Of a stretch of DNA of 64,000 bases, positions 17,450 through 27,248 are shown in pieces; position 1 is the stretch's first letter, and every line of letters begins with the position of its first letter. The position numbers were made by a program, and so were the translations under genes. The stretch spans positions 1 to 64,000 of the forward strand of contig NZ_PVNL01000046.1 of NCBI RefSeq assembly GCF_002994635.1. Reading direction: 5' to 3'. The stretch comes from Enhygromyxa salina (GTDB lineage: Bacteria; Myxococcota_A; Polyangia; Nannocystales; Nannocystaceae). The notes beneath the pieces are model-generated. The model was not told where the DNA came from and searched no databases. It worked only from the letters and a program-made list of their open reading frames with translations.

Positions 17450-18493
17450 TCAGCGTGGCTCGAGCGCCGCGATCTCCCGCCACCATGGATCGACCTGCTC
17501 GGCCCGCGCGGGCTCGACGGCGGCGCCGAGCTTGGGCATGAGCAAGCGCAGATCACGGCTCGGCGCGAGCTCGATCAAGCGCTCGGCTGGCTCGTCCCAC
17601 GGGTGCAGGCCCAGATCGAAGGTGCCCCAGTGGACCGGCAAGAAGCAGCCGCCCCCGAGCATGGCCAGGGCCTCGACGGCGTTGTCGGGACCGAGGTGGA
17701 TCTGCCCCCAGGCCGGATGAAACGCGCCGACCTCCAGCATCACCAGATCAAAGGGGCCGAGCCGAGCTGCGATCTCGCGGTACTCCGGCGTCAGCCCGGT
17801 GTCGCCGCTGAAGAACACGGCGTGTCGTGGCCCCTGCAGCGCGAACGCTGACCACAGCGACGCGTTGCGATCGGTCAGCCCCCGCCCTGAGAAGTGCTGC
17901 GAGGGCGCGGCGGTGATCCGCAGCCCCGTGCGCGGGAGCTCGACGCTGTCCCACCAGTCAAACTCGATCACGCGCTCGGGCGGGATCCCCCAGGACTCGA
18001 GGTACGCGCCCACACCCAGCGACGTATAAAAGTTGACGTCGCGCTTGCCGAGCTCGACGACGGCCCCGCGGTCGAGGTGATCGTAGTGATTGTGGGAGAT
18101 CACCACCGCGTCGAGGTCCGGCAGCGCGTCAATGCTGATCGGCACCGGTGAGAAGCGCTTGGGCCCGATCAGCTGCGAAGGCGACGCCCGACCCCAGACC
18201 GGGTCGGTCAGCACCCGGCTGCCGTCGATCTCCAGCAGCATCGTGGAGTGGCCCAGCCACGTCACCCGCAGCCCAGTCTCTGCCGGCCTCGCCCACCCCG
18301 GCCGCGGATCCACGGCTGGCAGCGGCGCCGCCGGAGCTCGTCGTTCGCGCCCAAACAAGAACTCGCGCAGCACCGTATTGGTGGTGCCCGGCTGCAGCGT
18401 TGACCCGATCGGCGCGGTGTTGCGAAACGCTCCGTCGATCCAGCGCGGCGACGCCTCGATCCGTTCTTTTCGAGCTGGGTTAGCTACCCGCAT
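17450..18493 (-). CDS. MBL-fold hydrolase of the UlaG/NAPE-PLD-like group
   Basis: A 347-residue metallo-hydrolase. The fold is marked by VTWLGHSTMLLEIDGSRVLTDPVW, the metal motif SHNHYDHLD, a FSGDTGLTPEY loop carrying the bridging Asp, and a late PVHWGTFDLGLH histidine. The order and the GH-S and HNHYDH motifs match the group that includes NAPE-PLD-type phospholipases and UlaG lactonases. The long N-terminal arm before the first strand (residues 1-75) is also typical of the former. No signal peptide is evident. A phosphodiesterase role on lipids is possible; the substrate is not known. Confidence 0.85.
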   Translation of the reverse strand: MRVANPARKERIEASPRWIDGAFRNTAPIGSTLQPGTTNTVLREFLFGRERRAPAAPLPAVDPRPGWARPAETGLRVTWLGHSTMLLEIDGSRVLTDPVWGRASPSQLIGPKRFSPVPISIDALPDLDAVVISHNHYDHLDRGAVVELGKRDVNFYTSLGVGAYLESWGIPPERVIEFDWWDSVELPRTGLRITAAPSQHFSGRGLTDRNASLWSAFALQGPRHAVFFSGDTGLTPEYREIAARLGPFDLVMLEVGAFHPAWGQIHLGPDNAVEALAMLGGGCFLPVHWGTFDLGLHPWDEPAERLIELAPSRDLRLLMPKLGAAVEPARAEQVDPWWREIAALEPR

Positions 18494-18534
18494 ACGACCT
18501 GCACTTTGCCATGCAAGGTCGTCTGAGGCCGGAG

Positions 18535-20643
18535 CTAAAACCGAATGCCGAGCTGGGCCTGGACCGACTGCGCGGCCCGGGCGTCGAGGCGGCGGATCAG
18601 CGGATCATTGTTGGAGTCGACGCCCTCGATCTCCGGGTTCCACGCGCCGAACGGGAACATCGCGCCGTACTGCAGCTGGAAGAAGATCGGCTCTTCGGCG
18701 TCGTGATAGCGGACCGCGCCCGCGATCTCGAGGCCCCACAGCGAGCGGTCGCCCGACAGCGTCCCGCGTGGGTCGACGGCCCCGGCGAACTCGACGTCGG
18801 CGCGGGCGCTGACGTTGTTCTGGAAGAAGTAGAACGCGGCCCAGGGCTTGACGTAGGACGCGTTGGCAACGGTCCCCAGCAGCTCCTTGAACAGCAGCAG
18901 GTCCTGCATGTACGCCGGGTTGAAGCGGAACGTGCCGAACCCCGCGTAGTCGCCACCGTTCGTGGTCGGCAGCGGCGACTGGTACTGGTTTTGATAGGGC
19001 TGCGAGCTATCGCCGCTGGCGAACCCATGATCGATGCCGATGTGGAAGCGATCTTTGAACAGCCCGTACTTGAACTCGAGCGCGTAGCCGAACTGCAAGA
19101 CTCGGGTGAGATCGCTAGCGACCGCGGCGTTGACGTTGAAGTCGTCGGAGCTGCGATCCTCGTTGAGGTCACGATGGCGGAAGTTGCCGACGACCAGCGC
19201 GCCCTCGGCCTCGATCCGCATGGTCCGCCAGTTGATGCGCAGCCACAGGTCCGGGGTCAGCAACCAGCCGCGGCGATGGACCAAGCTGGCGGAGTAGTTG
19301 TTGAGCCCGCTGTTGCCGTCCTCATCGAGCAGGCCGTTGCCGAGCGGCACGCCAGCGTGGGTGAGGCCGTCGAGATCACCGACGGGATCGGTGTCGTCCA
19401 GCGAGGGGTTGCCGCCGAGCCCGTCACCGAGCCCCGGGGTCCCGATCGCGCGACCGATCGTCTGCCACCGCAGCCAGGTCTTGAGCCCGTAGTTGACGAC
19501 TGGCGTGCCGGACGACAGCTTGCGCTGCAGCATCCCGGCGTCGTCGTGGCGCTCGATCCACACGCCGAACTGGTGGACGTTGTCGTAGAGCTCGGCCGAG
19601 AGGGTCTGGGCCACGAGGTTGCCGCTCTCCCACTGCGGGCCGAGCAGCTGGGCGGTGGTCGGCCCGCTGGCGGCCCAGTCGTAGCTGACGCCGAGCGTGA
19701 TCGCGTTGCGCTTGTCGGGCCCAAAGTCGAAGGACAGCCGCACGCTGTCGCTCGAGTCGCCGTAGTCGGTGTCGACCATGCGAACGATGTCGGCTTTCTC
19801 GCCGCGCGCGTAGCCGTTGCCGTCGTTTTGGACGATGCCGAGGCCCCAGTGGTTGGGCATGCGACCGAACTCGAGGGTCATGCCGAAGCCGAACCGGATC
19901 TCACCCCAGGCGCGCTTGACCGTGATGCTGTCGTTGAACGAGTTGACGCCGTCTTGCGGCGCGAACTGGGTCCGCGTGAACAGATCCGTGGGCGCCCACG
20001 GGGTCTCGCCCGCGAAGCTGTCGGGGGTGCTGCCGAGCACCAGGTTGTCGAGCAGATCCACCTGCGAGTGGATCTTGACCGTGTCGGTCACGTGAATGGT
20101 GGGCTCGAGCCGCAGGCGCATGTTGCCCCCGGCGATGCCCCGACGGCGCTTGCACAGCGTGGCCTGCCGGGCCGGCGAGACCCCGCGGGCCGACAGCTGG
20201 GCCGCGCACCCGGCGTCGTTGGCCCGCAGCGCGCCGGTCTCGGAGAACTCGTCCATCTCCGAGGGCGGCACGAAAAATTTGTTGTCGAGGCCGTCGTCTT
20301 CGGTGAAGAACAAGTCGAGATCGAGGCGGTGAAAGAAGTCCGCCCGCATGCGCAGGTTGCCGTGCAGCTCGAACAGCTGCAGGCGCCGGCGCCCCTCGGG
20401 CTGGGCCGGCACGGGGACCACGGGAGCGAGCGCGCCCTTGTCCTTCGGCGCGGCCTCGGCCGGGCCCTCTTTGTCTTTGTCGCCGCCAGTTGGCGGGGCA
20501 GGAGCACCGCCCCCAGGCATGCCCCCTCCGCCCATGCCACCCGGAGGTGGCTGCATGGCAGACGCGGTCGCAGGGATGCCGACCGCAAGCGACAGCGCGA
20601 GGACCGGTCCACCGAGGGTGAGGAGTCGCCGTGGTTGGGGCAT
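18535..20643 (-). CDS. Large outer-membrane beta-barrel protein (TIGR04551-like)
   Basis: A 702-residue exported protein. It has a signal peptide (LALSLAVGIPATASA, cleaved near residue 29), a Gly/Pro/Met-rich linker, and about 600 residues of alternating polar/hydrophobic strands (for example FELHGNLRMRADFFHRLDLDL, KRAWGEIRFGFGMTLEFGRMPNHWGLG) that end in QLGIRF, the C-terminal aromatic typical of barrels assembled by BamA. The pattern resembles a myxobacterial family I associate with TIGR04551, from memory. The role is unknown; a porin or surface protein is likely. The 174 bases upstream separate it from nagZ. Confidence 0.75.
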   Translation of the reverse strand: MPQPRRLLTLGGPVLALSLAVGIPATASAMQPPPGGMGGGGMPGGGAPAPPTGGDKDKEGPAEAAPKDKGALAPVVPVPAQPEGRRRLQLFELHGNLRMRADFFHRLDLDLFFTEDDGLDNKFFVPPSEMDEFSETGALRANDAGCAAQLSARGVSPARQATLCKRRRGIAGGNMRLRLEPTIHVTDTVKIHSQVDLLDNLVLGSTPDSFAGETPWAPTDLFTRTQFAPQDGVNSFNDSITVKRAWGEIRFGFGMTLEFGRMPNHWGLGIVQNDGNGYARGEKADIVRMVDTDYGDSSDSVRLSFDFGPDKRNAITLGVSYDWAASGPTTAQLLGPQWESGNLVAQTLSAELYDNVHQFGVWIERHDDAGMLQRKLSSGTPVVNYGLKTWLRWQTIGRAIGTPGLGDGLGGNPSLDDTDPVGDLDGLTHAGVPLGNGLLDEDGNSGLNNYSASLVHRRGWLLTPDLWLRINWRTMRIEAEGALVVGNFRHRDLNEDRSSDDFNVNAAVASDLTRVLQFGYALEFKYGLFKDRFHIGIDHGFASGDSSQPYQNQYQSPLPTTNGGDYAGFGTFRFNPAYMQDLLLFKELLGTVANASYVKPWAAFYFFQNNVSARADVEFAGAVDPRGTLSGDRSLWGLEIAGAVRYHDAEEPIFFQLQYGAMFPFGAWNPEIEGVDSNNDPLIRRLDARAAQSVQAQLGIRF

Positions 20644-20817
20644 GAAAGCGGGGCACGATAGCCATCGGGCCTAGCAGCGTCAACTCGGCTCAAATGGTCT
20701 AGAACCGCCAAAATCTGCGTGTTTCTTGGAAATTTCATGATTCGGACAGGCGGTGAAAGCGGGCTTGGGGCGCTGCGTTGGCAGCTCTTGGTCACCGGTT
20801 GACGTAGAGTCTCGCGG

Positions 20818-21909
20818 GTGAGCGCCAGCACGTGGCAGCCGGGTCAGCTGTTGTTCGTCGGGTTCGCGGGACTGCAGGTCCCGCCGGATCTTCGCCAGCG
20901 GATCCGCGAGGGCCGAGTCGGCGGGGTCGTGTTGTTCAAGCGCAACATCAGTGATCCCAAGCAGCTGCGCGCGCTGACCCGCACGCTGCACGAGCTCGCG
21001 CCGGCCGACGCTCCGCTCACGATCGCAATCGATCAAGAGGGCGGTCGGGTCCAACGCCTGCGGGATCCGTGGACCGAGTGGCCAGCGATGCGCACGCTCG
21101 GCGGCCAGCGCCCGGAGGACACGGCCGCGTTCGCCCGCGCGCTCGCCCTCGAGCTGCTCGACGCCGGGCTCGACCTCGACTTCGCCCCGGTCGTCGATGT
21201 CGACAGCAACCCCGACAACCCGGTGATCGGCGATCGCAGCTTCGCCCGCGACCCGGCCACCGTTGGCCGCCACGCCGCCGCGTTCATCACGGCGATGCAA
21301 GAGCGCGGGGTCGCAACCTGTGCCAAGCACTTCCCCGGTCACGGCGACACCGATCTCGACAGCCACCTCGCGCTCCCGCGGCTCGAGCTCGAGCGCGACC
21401 GGCTCGAGCGGACCGAGCTGCCGCCGTTTCGAGCCGCGATCGCAGCCGAGGTCGCGTCGATCATGACCGCCCACGTGCTGTTCCCCAAGCTCGATCCCAA
21501 GCGCCCAGCCACGCTCTCGCCCGAGGTCATGGGCATGCTGCGCAGCGAGCTGCGCTACGACGGCCTGGTGTTCTCGGACGACATCGAGATGAAGGCCGTC
21601 GCAGACCACTTCTCCGTCGAAGATCGCAGCCTCGGGGTCCTCCGCGCCGGGGTCGACGTGATCTTGGCCTGCTCACAGGCGGATCTACGCGACGAGGTGC
21701 TCGCCAAGCTCGAGCGCGCCCCCGATGATCTGCTCGAGCATGGCCTGCGCCGGCTCGCGGCGTTCAAGCAGCGCTACGGCAAGGCTGTCCACGTGGTCCC
21801 GCTCACCGAGGTTGGGCCCCCGTTCGCCAGCCACCAGGCCCTGGCCGAGCGCCTGCGGGCCGACGTCGGGAGCGCGCAGGACCAAGCTGACCCGACCGAG
21901 CGCGCGTGA
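20818..21909 (+). CDS. nagZ: Beta-N-acetylhexosaminidase, GH3 family
   Basis: A 363-residue glycoside hydrolase that removes GlcNAc from anhydro-muropeptides during cell-wall recycling. It has the early loop VLFKRNISD, AIDQEGGRVQRL, the flexible His loop KHFPGHGDT (from residue 170) and the nucleophile motif FSDDIEMKA with Asp254. The single-domain length matches bacterial NagZ, which is cytosolic, and no signal peptide is seen. The GTG start begins directly with GQLLFVGFAG. An AmpG-like muropeptide transporter is encoded 16 kb away. Confidence 0.92.
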   Translation: MSASTWQPGQLLFVGFAGLQVPPDLRQRIREGRVGGVVLFKRNISDPKQLRALTRTLHELAPADAPLTIAIDQEGGRVQRLRDPWTEWPAMRTLGGQRPEDTAAFARALALELLDAGLDLDFAPVVDVDSNPDNPVIGDRSFARDPATVGRHAAAFITAMQERGVATCAKHFPGHGDTDLDSHLALPRLELERDRLERTELPPFRAAIAAEVASIMTAHVLFPKLDPKRPATLSPEVMGMLRSELRYDGLVFSDDIEMKAVADHFSVEDRSLGVLRAGVDVILACSQADLRDEVLAKLERAPDDLLEHGLRRLAAFKQRYGKAVHVVPLTEVGPPFASHQALAERLRADVGSAQDQADPTERA

Positions 21910-21932
21910 GGCTCGTGGCTCGGTCGCCGGGG

Positions 21933-23654
21933 TCACACGTGGTGCTTGGGGTCGACGGGCTTGACCAACGCGTTCGCCACCAGCGCCAGCACCAGCAGCC
22001 CCGCCATCAGGAACATCGTCGAGTTGTACAGCCCGGCAGTGGGATCCTGGGTCCCCGGCGGCGCGATCGCCATCAGCTTCGCCAGCGTCACGGTCTTGGC
22101 GTCGACCAGCGTGGGCAGCTGCTCGAGCCCCGCGCCAAAGCTCTGCTCGAACTGCGCGGGGTCGACCTTCGCAGCCAGCTCGCTGATCCCGTCTTGGACC
22201 GCCCGGGCGCGCAGCGAGGTGATCGCCAGCGGCCCCAGGATCCCCGCGGTGCTCCACGCGGTCAGCAGTCGGCCATGAATGCCGCCGACGTACTTGGTCC
22301 CAAAGATGTCCGCGAGGTAGGCCGGGATCGTGGCGAAGCCGCCCCCGTACATCGTGAAGATCAGCATCGTCGCCGCGTAGAACACGATCAGCCAGACCAG
22401 CTCGGGCGAGGCGCTGACCCGCGCGGCCGCCAGCGGGATCGACAGATACAGCGCGACCCCGAGGGTGAAGAACACGTAGTATGTGTTCTTGCGCCCGATC
22501 TTGTCCGACGCGCTCGCCCACATGAACCGGCCGGCCATGTTGAACACGCTGATCATCGTCACGTAGGTGGCCGCGAACGCGCCGTCGACGATCGTTGGCA
22601 AGGTCGTGCCAAAGATCTCGGTGATCATGGTCTTGGCCACGCCGATCACCCCGATCCCCGCCGTCACGTTCAAGCACAGCACGATCCACAGCAGGTAAAA
22701 TTGCGGGGTCTTGTGGGCCTGATCAATGTGCACGTCGTGCGTGGTGATCATGCGCTCGGTCGCGGTCGACTCGTCGGGGGGCGTCCAGCCCTCGGGTTTC
22801 CAGCCCGGCGCAGGCACCCGATACGAGAACGCCGCGATCAGCATGATCACGAAGTACACGGCCCCCAGCGCAAAGAAAGTCTCGGCCACCCCGGTGCTGC
22901 CGGTCCCGACCTGGTAGACACCCGCGTCGGCGTGGACGAGCAGCTTGGCGCCCTCGTCGGCGCTGATGACCACGACCTCGCGCAGCTCTCCCCTGAACTC
23001 TCCGCTGAACTCTCCCCCGAACTCTCCGCTGATCCGGGCGAGCCGGCGCCCAGCCTGGGTGACGAGCTCGAGATCGGCGACCGCCCCGAGTCGCTCGGGC
23101 GCGCGGTAGAACAGTTTTAGCAGCGCCTCTTTCATCGGCGCGGCGATCATGGCGCCGCCGCCGAAGCCCATGATCGCCATCCCGGCGGCCATGCCCCGGC
23201 GATCCGGGAACCACCGGATCAGCGTGCTGACCGGCGACACGTAGCCGAGCCCGAGCCCACAGCCGCCGAGCACCCCATAGCCGACGTAGACCAGCCACAG
23301 CTGATGCGTCAGGATCCCAAGCCCGCCAACCGCGAAGCCGCCGCCCCACAGGCACGCCGCCACGACCCCGACCATGCGGGGCCCGACCTCCTCGAGCCAC
23401 TTGCCCGCGATCGCGGCCGACAGGCCCAGGAACACGATCGCCACCGAGAAGATCCGCGTGACGTCCTCGAGCGCCCAGTCGCCGGCCGCCGCCCCGACCA
23501 CGCCGAGCGCCTTGGTCAGCGGCGGATTGAAGATGCTCCACGCGTAGACCGAGCCAATGCACAGGTGGATGGCGATCGACGCTGGCGGCACGCGCCAGCG
23601 GTTGAACCCCGGCGCGGCGACGATGTGGTCCTTGTTCAGGCGGAGGCGGGCCAT
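21933..23654 (-). CDS. OFA-type MFS transporter (oxalate/formate antiporter-like)
   Basis: A 573-residue, 12-helix permease. The start (RWRVPPASIAIHLCIGSVYAWSIFNPPL), the loop FPDRRGMAAGMAIMGFGGGAMIAAP and the second half (WIVLCLNVTAGIGVIGVAK, ASDKIGRKNTYY) fit the oxalate:formate antiporter branch. The cytosolic loop between helices 6 and 7 is enlarged and contains a four-copy repeat (SGEFGGEFSGEFRGE) encoded by perfect 12-bp units. The C-terminus also has a long soluble insertion before the last helix. Substrate is not known; family members take up small organic anions. Confidence 0.85.
   Translation of the reverse strand: MARLRLNKDHIVAAPGFNRWRVPPASIAIHLCIGSVYAWSIFNPPLTKALGVVGAAAGDWALEDVTRIFSVAIVFLGLSAAIAGKWLEEVGPRMVGVVAACLWGGGFAVGGLGILTHQLWLVYVGYGVLGGCGLGLGYVSPVSTLIRWFPDRRGMAAGMAIMGFGGGAMIAAPMKEALLKLFYRAPERLGAVADLELVTQAGRRLARISGEFGGEFSGEFRGELREVVVISADEGAKLLVHADAGVYQVGTGSTGVAETFFALGAVYFVIMLIAAFSYRVPAPGWKPEGWTPPDESTATERMITTHDVHIDQAHKTPQFYLLWIVLCLNVTAGIGVIGVAKTMITEIFGTTLPTIVDGAFAATYVTMISVFNMAGRFMWASASDKIGRKNTYYVFFTLGVALYLSIPLAAARVSASPELVWLIVFYAATMLIFTMYGGGFATIPAYLADIFGTKYVGGIHGRLLTAWSTAGILGPLAITSLRARAVQDGISELAAKVDPAQFEQSFGAGLEQLPTLVDAKTVTLAKLMAIAPPGTQDPTAGLYNSTMFLMAGLLVLALVANALVKPVDPKHHV
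22986..23033 (-). repeat. Four 12-bp in-frame repeats in the MFS gene
   Basis: Units at 22986, 22998, 23010 and 23022 are CTCTCCSCYGAA-like on the plus strand and each encodes four residues of the GEF type. They sit in the central cytosolic loop of the transporter. Confidence 0.75.
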
Positions 23655-23695
23655 CCCGACGGCACGCTAACACGCGCGCGGCGGCCGAGCTTGCG

Positions 23696-24643
23696 TCAGC
23701 CCCACTTGACCGGCAGTCCCTGGGTCAGCACGACCGTGGGGAACTGCTTTTGGGTCGCGAGCATGGCCATGACCACGTCGTTGATCGTCGAGTCGTCGCC
23801 GACGTCGATGATGATCGTGCCCTTGTTGGGGTGGCGCTTCTTGATCAGCACCATCTGCGCGGCCAGGTCCTTCCAGCCGACGCCCGAGATGTTGGACCCG
23901 AACCGAGGGTGCGCCGCGCTGATCGTGAACGCCTCGCCAGCCTCCAGCGTGACCCGCAGCGCCAGCGCGTTGTCACCCGGAGCCACCCGCATGCCGCCGG
24001 GCGGCAGCAGGTAGAACGGTCGCGCGCGCAGGCCCGCGTTGCTGCCGTTGACCAGCAGCGAGAAGTTGGGCGGCTCACCCGGGCGGGTCTCGGCGACCGC
24101 GTAGGCCAGCTCGACGAGGGTCTTGGCCGGGACGCTGGCTTCGACCCCGAACAACACCCGGCCGGGGACCTCGAGCACGTAGGTCTGGGCCTCCTCGAGG
24201 GCCTCCAGCCACACCCGCCGAAACGGGCTCCACAGCGAGGTCTTGCACCCGCTCTTGCACTCGCGCGAGGCCGGCCCTGGCGGGACGACGCCGTCGCTGA
24301 GCGCGAGGAGCTCCTCGTCGAACACCAGCAACTTCTGGGGCGTCACGGTCACGTAGATGCCCGCCTCGACGCTGCCGCCGTTGGCCAGCGGCAGGTTCTC
24401 TGAGCCAAACAGCGCGTTGATCTGGGTGAGCACGACCGTGTCGAAGCCCTGCAGGGTCTGGGGCGCGACCTGGGCTTGGATCAGATCCGCGAGCGAGGGC
24501 GGCTCGGGCAGCTGGGTCCCGGAATTGTCGAGCTCCACGTCGACGACCGCGGTCGCGTCGATCGTGTTCACCATGTCGATCATGCCGCCGCTGAGGGGAC
24601 TCGCAGCCAGGAGCGCCGTGGTCAGTATCGCCAGCTTCGCCAT
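23696..24643 (-). CDS. Exported hypothetical protein with ExbD-like C-terminus
   Basis: A 315-residue protein with an N-terminal hydrophobic signal or anchor (residues 4-22) and a soluble remainder. The last 60 residues (KRHPNKGTIIIDVGDDSTINDVVMAMLATQ) have the strand-helix pattern of the periplasmic ExbD/TolR domain. There are paired cysteines in SRECKSGCKTS near the middle. The gene starts 1 base after the stop of the lipoprotein gene upstream, so the two are translated together and may act as a pair at the envelope. No ExbB/TolQ partner is adjacent. Function is not known to me. Confidence 0.65.
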   Translation of the reverse strand: MAKLAILTTALLAASPLSGGMIDMVNTIDATAVVDVELDNSGTQLPEPPSLADLIQAQVAPQTLQGFDTVVLTQINALFGSENLPLANGGSVEAGIYVTVTPQKLLVFDEELLALSDGVVPPGPASRECKSGCKTSLWSPFRRVWLEALEEAQTYVLEVPGRVLFGVEASVPAKTLVELAYAVAETRPGEPPNFSLLVNGSNAGLRARPFYLLPPGGMRVAPGDNALALRVTLEAGEAFTISAAHPRFGSNISGVGWKDLAAQMVLIKKRHPNKGTIIIDVGDDSTINDVVMAMLATQKQFPTVVLTQGLPVKWG

Positions 24644-24644
24644 G

Positions 24645-25424
24645 TTAAAATTCCTCGATCGGGATGGGGATCCAGCGGGTGTCGACGGTGCCCTCGCGGA
24701 TCACCCCGAGCGTCGTCGTGTTGCTGACCGAGCGGTTGCGAATCCGGCCTTCGACGTGCTCGTCGACGAGCGGGCCGCCGTCGAGCCAGGCGGGCAGGCT
24801 GGTCAGCATCCCGACCACGACCTGGCGCTCGTCTTCCTTGGCCGTCGCCACCCAGATCTCGTAGGGATCGCCAAAGCAGGTCATGTGCACCAACCAGCCG
24901 TCGGCGAGGCCGTCGTCGGCTTCACTGGCCAACCCGTTCACCAGTTGCTCGAACTCGTCGCGCCACAGGCCGAGGCTCTTCATCCGGGTCTGCACATGGC
25001 TGACCACCCGCGGCAGCAGCTCGGCGATCGGCCGGGCCGACTCCGGGCTGCACTCGGCGCCACGCAGTGGTTCGCGGTAGCGCGCGGTCACGTTCACGAA
25101 CCGATTTTGGACGGCGTAGGGATCACGGTGATGCTCGAGCTCGCGGCGCAGAGCCTGCAAGATCGAGGTTGGGGACCCCGCGCCGAGCCAGTGCAGCAGC
25201 GCGAACGCGTCCCACGAGCCCAGCTTGGGATCCAGGGTCACGCACCCGCCGCCCTCGCTCTCGACGCAGTGGACGAACGACGTGGCGGCCCGCTGGGCAG
25301 GCTCGGCCGGTCCGACGGTCTGGACCTCGCCGGTTTTGGGTTGACAGGCGGTGGTTGCCACCGCAGCGGCAACCACCAGGCCCATCGTGAGATGGTTTCG
25401 AGCTCGCCGCGCGAACCTATGCAT
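24645..25424 (-). CDS. Lipoprotein, hypothetical
   Basis: A 259-residue lipoprotein. ATG at 25424 is chosen because a GGAGGA site lies upstream. A long twin-Arg-like N-terminus (RFARRARNHL) and hydrophobic core end at TTAC, with Cys27 as the lipid site. The mature part has several cysteines and a WLVHMTCFGDPYEIWVA segment, with no domain I recognise. It is co-transcribed with the ExbD-like protein gene, with only one base between them. Confidence 0.7.
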   Translation of the reverse strand: MHRFARRARNHLTMGLVVAAAVATTACQPKTGEVQTVGPAEPAQRAATSFVHCVESEGGGCVTLDPKLGSWDAFALLHWLGAGSPTSILQALRRELEHHRDPYAVQNRFVNVTARYREPLRGAECSPESARPIAELLPRVVSHVQTRMKSLGLWRDEFEQLVNGLASEADDGLADGWLVHMTCFGDPYEIWVATAKEDERQVVVGMLTSLPAWLDGGPLVDEHVEGRIRNRSVSNTTTLGVIREGTVDTRWIPIPIEEF

Positions 25425-25538
25425 GCTTCCTCCAGCCGCGTGAGCGGCTCCGTTCACGAGTAACAGCCGCACCCCAAATCCAGCAACAAAAGTGCTTTCA
25501 GGCTGGGTCCTTGGCGGGCCGCGAGCGGGTAGCCGTTG

Positions 25539-27176
25539 CTAGCCCATGAAGGGGTAGCGCCAGTCTCGCGGGGGGGCGAAGTTCTCTTTGATGGTCCGGG
25601 GTGACACCCAGCGGATCAGGTTCCACATGCTGCCGGCCTTGTCGTTGGTCCCGCTGGCCCGGCCGCCGCCGAACGGCTGCTGACCGACGACGGCGCCGGT
25701 CGGCTTGTCGTTGATGTAGAAGTTGCCGGCCGCGAACCGGAGCTGCTCGACCGCGGTGACCACGGCCGCCCGATCCTGAGCGAAGATCGCCCCGGTCAAC
25801 GCGTAGGGGCTGCTCTCGTCACACAGCTGCAGGGTCTGCTCGAACTCGGCCTCGGGGTAGACGTAGATCGTCAAGATCGGACCGAACAGCTCCTCGACCA
25901 TGGTCGGGTAGTCCGGCTCGTTGGCGACGATGATCGTGGGGCGCACGAAGTAGCCCTCGGAGTCGTCGTACTCGCCGCCGAGCACCTCTTTGACCTCGGA
26001 GCCGACGGCGGCCTTGGCCGCGTCGATCGCCGCTTTGTGATCCGCGAACGCGTTCTTGTCGATCACCGCGCCCATGAAATTCGAGAAGTCGCGGATATCG
26101 CCCATCGTCAGCTCGGCGATCCCGGCCGCGAGCCGCTCGCGCAGCGCTGGCCACAGGTTGTCGGGGATGTACGCGCGCGAGGCCGCCGAGCACTTTTGGC
26201 CCTGGTACTCGAACGCCCCGCGCAGCAGCGCCACGCTCAGGGTCTCGAGCTCGGCGCTGGGGTGGGCGACGACGAAGTCCTTGCCGCCGGTCTCCCCGAC
26301 CAGCCGCGGGTACGCGCGGTAGCGATCGAGGTTGTCGCTGGCCTGGCGCCACAGGGTCTTGAAGGTGCTCGTCGAGCCCGTGAAGTGGATCCCGCCGAGC
26401 CGCGCGTCGCCCATGATGGTCGGCCCGACCACGCTCGACGAACCGGGCAGAAAGTTGATGACGCCCGGGGGCAGCCCCGCGGCCTCGAGCAGCTCCATGA
26501 TGTAGTGACCCGAGAGGATCGCGGTCGAGGCTGGCTTCCAGATCACCGTGTTGCCGCACAAGGCGGGCGCGGACGGGAGGTTGCCGGCGATCGAGGTGAA
26601 GTTGAACGGCGTGATCGCAAACACGAAGCCGTCGAGCGGGCGGTACTCGGCGCGGTTCCAGACCGCCGACCCCGGCGAGTTCGGCTGCTCGGCGTAGATG
26701 CGCTCGAGGTAGTGGACGTTGAAGCGGAAGAAGTCGATGAGCTCGCAGGCCGAGTCGATCTCCGCCTGGTACACGGTCTTGCTCTGCCCGAGCATGGTCG
26801 AGGCGTTGAGCTGGTCGCGGAATTCGTCCTCGAGCAGCCGCGCCGCTCGCAAGAAGATCGCCGCGCGGTCCTCGAAGGGCAGCGCCGCCCACGGGCCGCG
26901 AGCGAGCTCGGCCTCGTGCAGGGCCTTGGCGACGTCGGCCTCGCCAGCCTGGTGGGCCAGCCCCGTCACGTGACTGTGACGGTGGGGCAGGACCATCTCG
27001 CGGGTGTTGCCGGTCCTGACCTTCTCGCCGCCGATCACCAGCGGGACTTCGATCTGCGTGGCGAGCTGCCGATCGAGCTCAATCTCGATGCGCGCGCGCT
27101 CGCGGCTGCCGGGAGCATAGTCACGCACCGGTTCATTGGCGGGCGTGGGGATCGGGGAAGAGCCGAACGACGACAT
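25539..27176 (-). CDS. pruA: L-glutamate gamma-semialdehyde (1-pyrroline-5-carboxylate) dehydrogenase
   Basis: A 545-residue aldehyde dehydrogenase of the mammalian-like P5CDH group. It oxidises glutamate semialdehyde to glutamate with NAD in proline breakdown. Clear markers are AITPFNFTSIAGNLPSAPAL, IHFTGSTSTFKTL, GETGGKDFVVAHPSA (catalytic Glu region), YQGQKCSAASRAYIP with the catalytic Cys, and VEELFGPILTIYVYP. Length and N-terminal arm match ALDH4A1-type enzymes rather than bifunctional PutA. No proline dehydrogenase is adjacent, so it would act with a monofunctional PutB elsewhere. Confidence 0.92.
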   Translation of the reverse strand: MSSFGSSPIPTPANEPVRDYAPGSRERARIEIELDRQLATQIEVPLVIGGEKVRTGNTREMVLPHRHSHVTGLAHQAGEADVAKALHEAELARGPWAALPFEDRAAIFLRAARLLEDEFRDQLNASTMLGQSKTVYQAEIDSACELIDFFRFNVHYLERIYAEQPNSPGSAVWNRAEYRPLDGFVFAITPFNFTSIAGNLPSAPALCGNTVIWKPASTAILSGHYIMELLEAAGLPPGVINFLPGSSSVVGPTIMGDARLGGIHFTGSTSTFKTLWRQASDNLDRYRAYPRLVGETGGKDFVVAHPSAELETLSVALLRGAFEYQGQKCSAASRAYIPDNLWPALRERLAAGIAELTMGDIRDFSNFMGAVIDKNAFADHKAAIDAAKAAVGSEVKEVLGGEYDDSEGYFVRPTIIVANEPDYPTMVEELFGPILTIYVYPEAEFEQTLQLCDESSPYALTGAIFAQDRAAVVTAVEQLRFAAGNFYINDKPTGAVVGQQPFGGGRASGTNDKAGSMWNLIRWVSPRTIKENFAPPRDWRYPFMG

Positions 27177-27248
27177 ACCCCCATGTACCAGGGTTTGACG
27201 CCCGCAGACACCTCGGTGGGCGTCGTTCAGCTACAGCTCGAGCTACCG

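Noticed and set aside
18511..20661. 716-residue plus-strand ORF opposite the outer-membrane barrel gene
   Set aside because: It is an Arg/Val/Glu-rich antisense frame produced by high GC content; the minus-strand frame has a signal peptide and barrel pattern.
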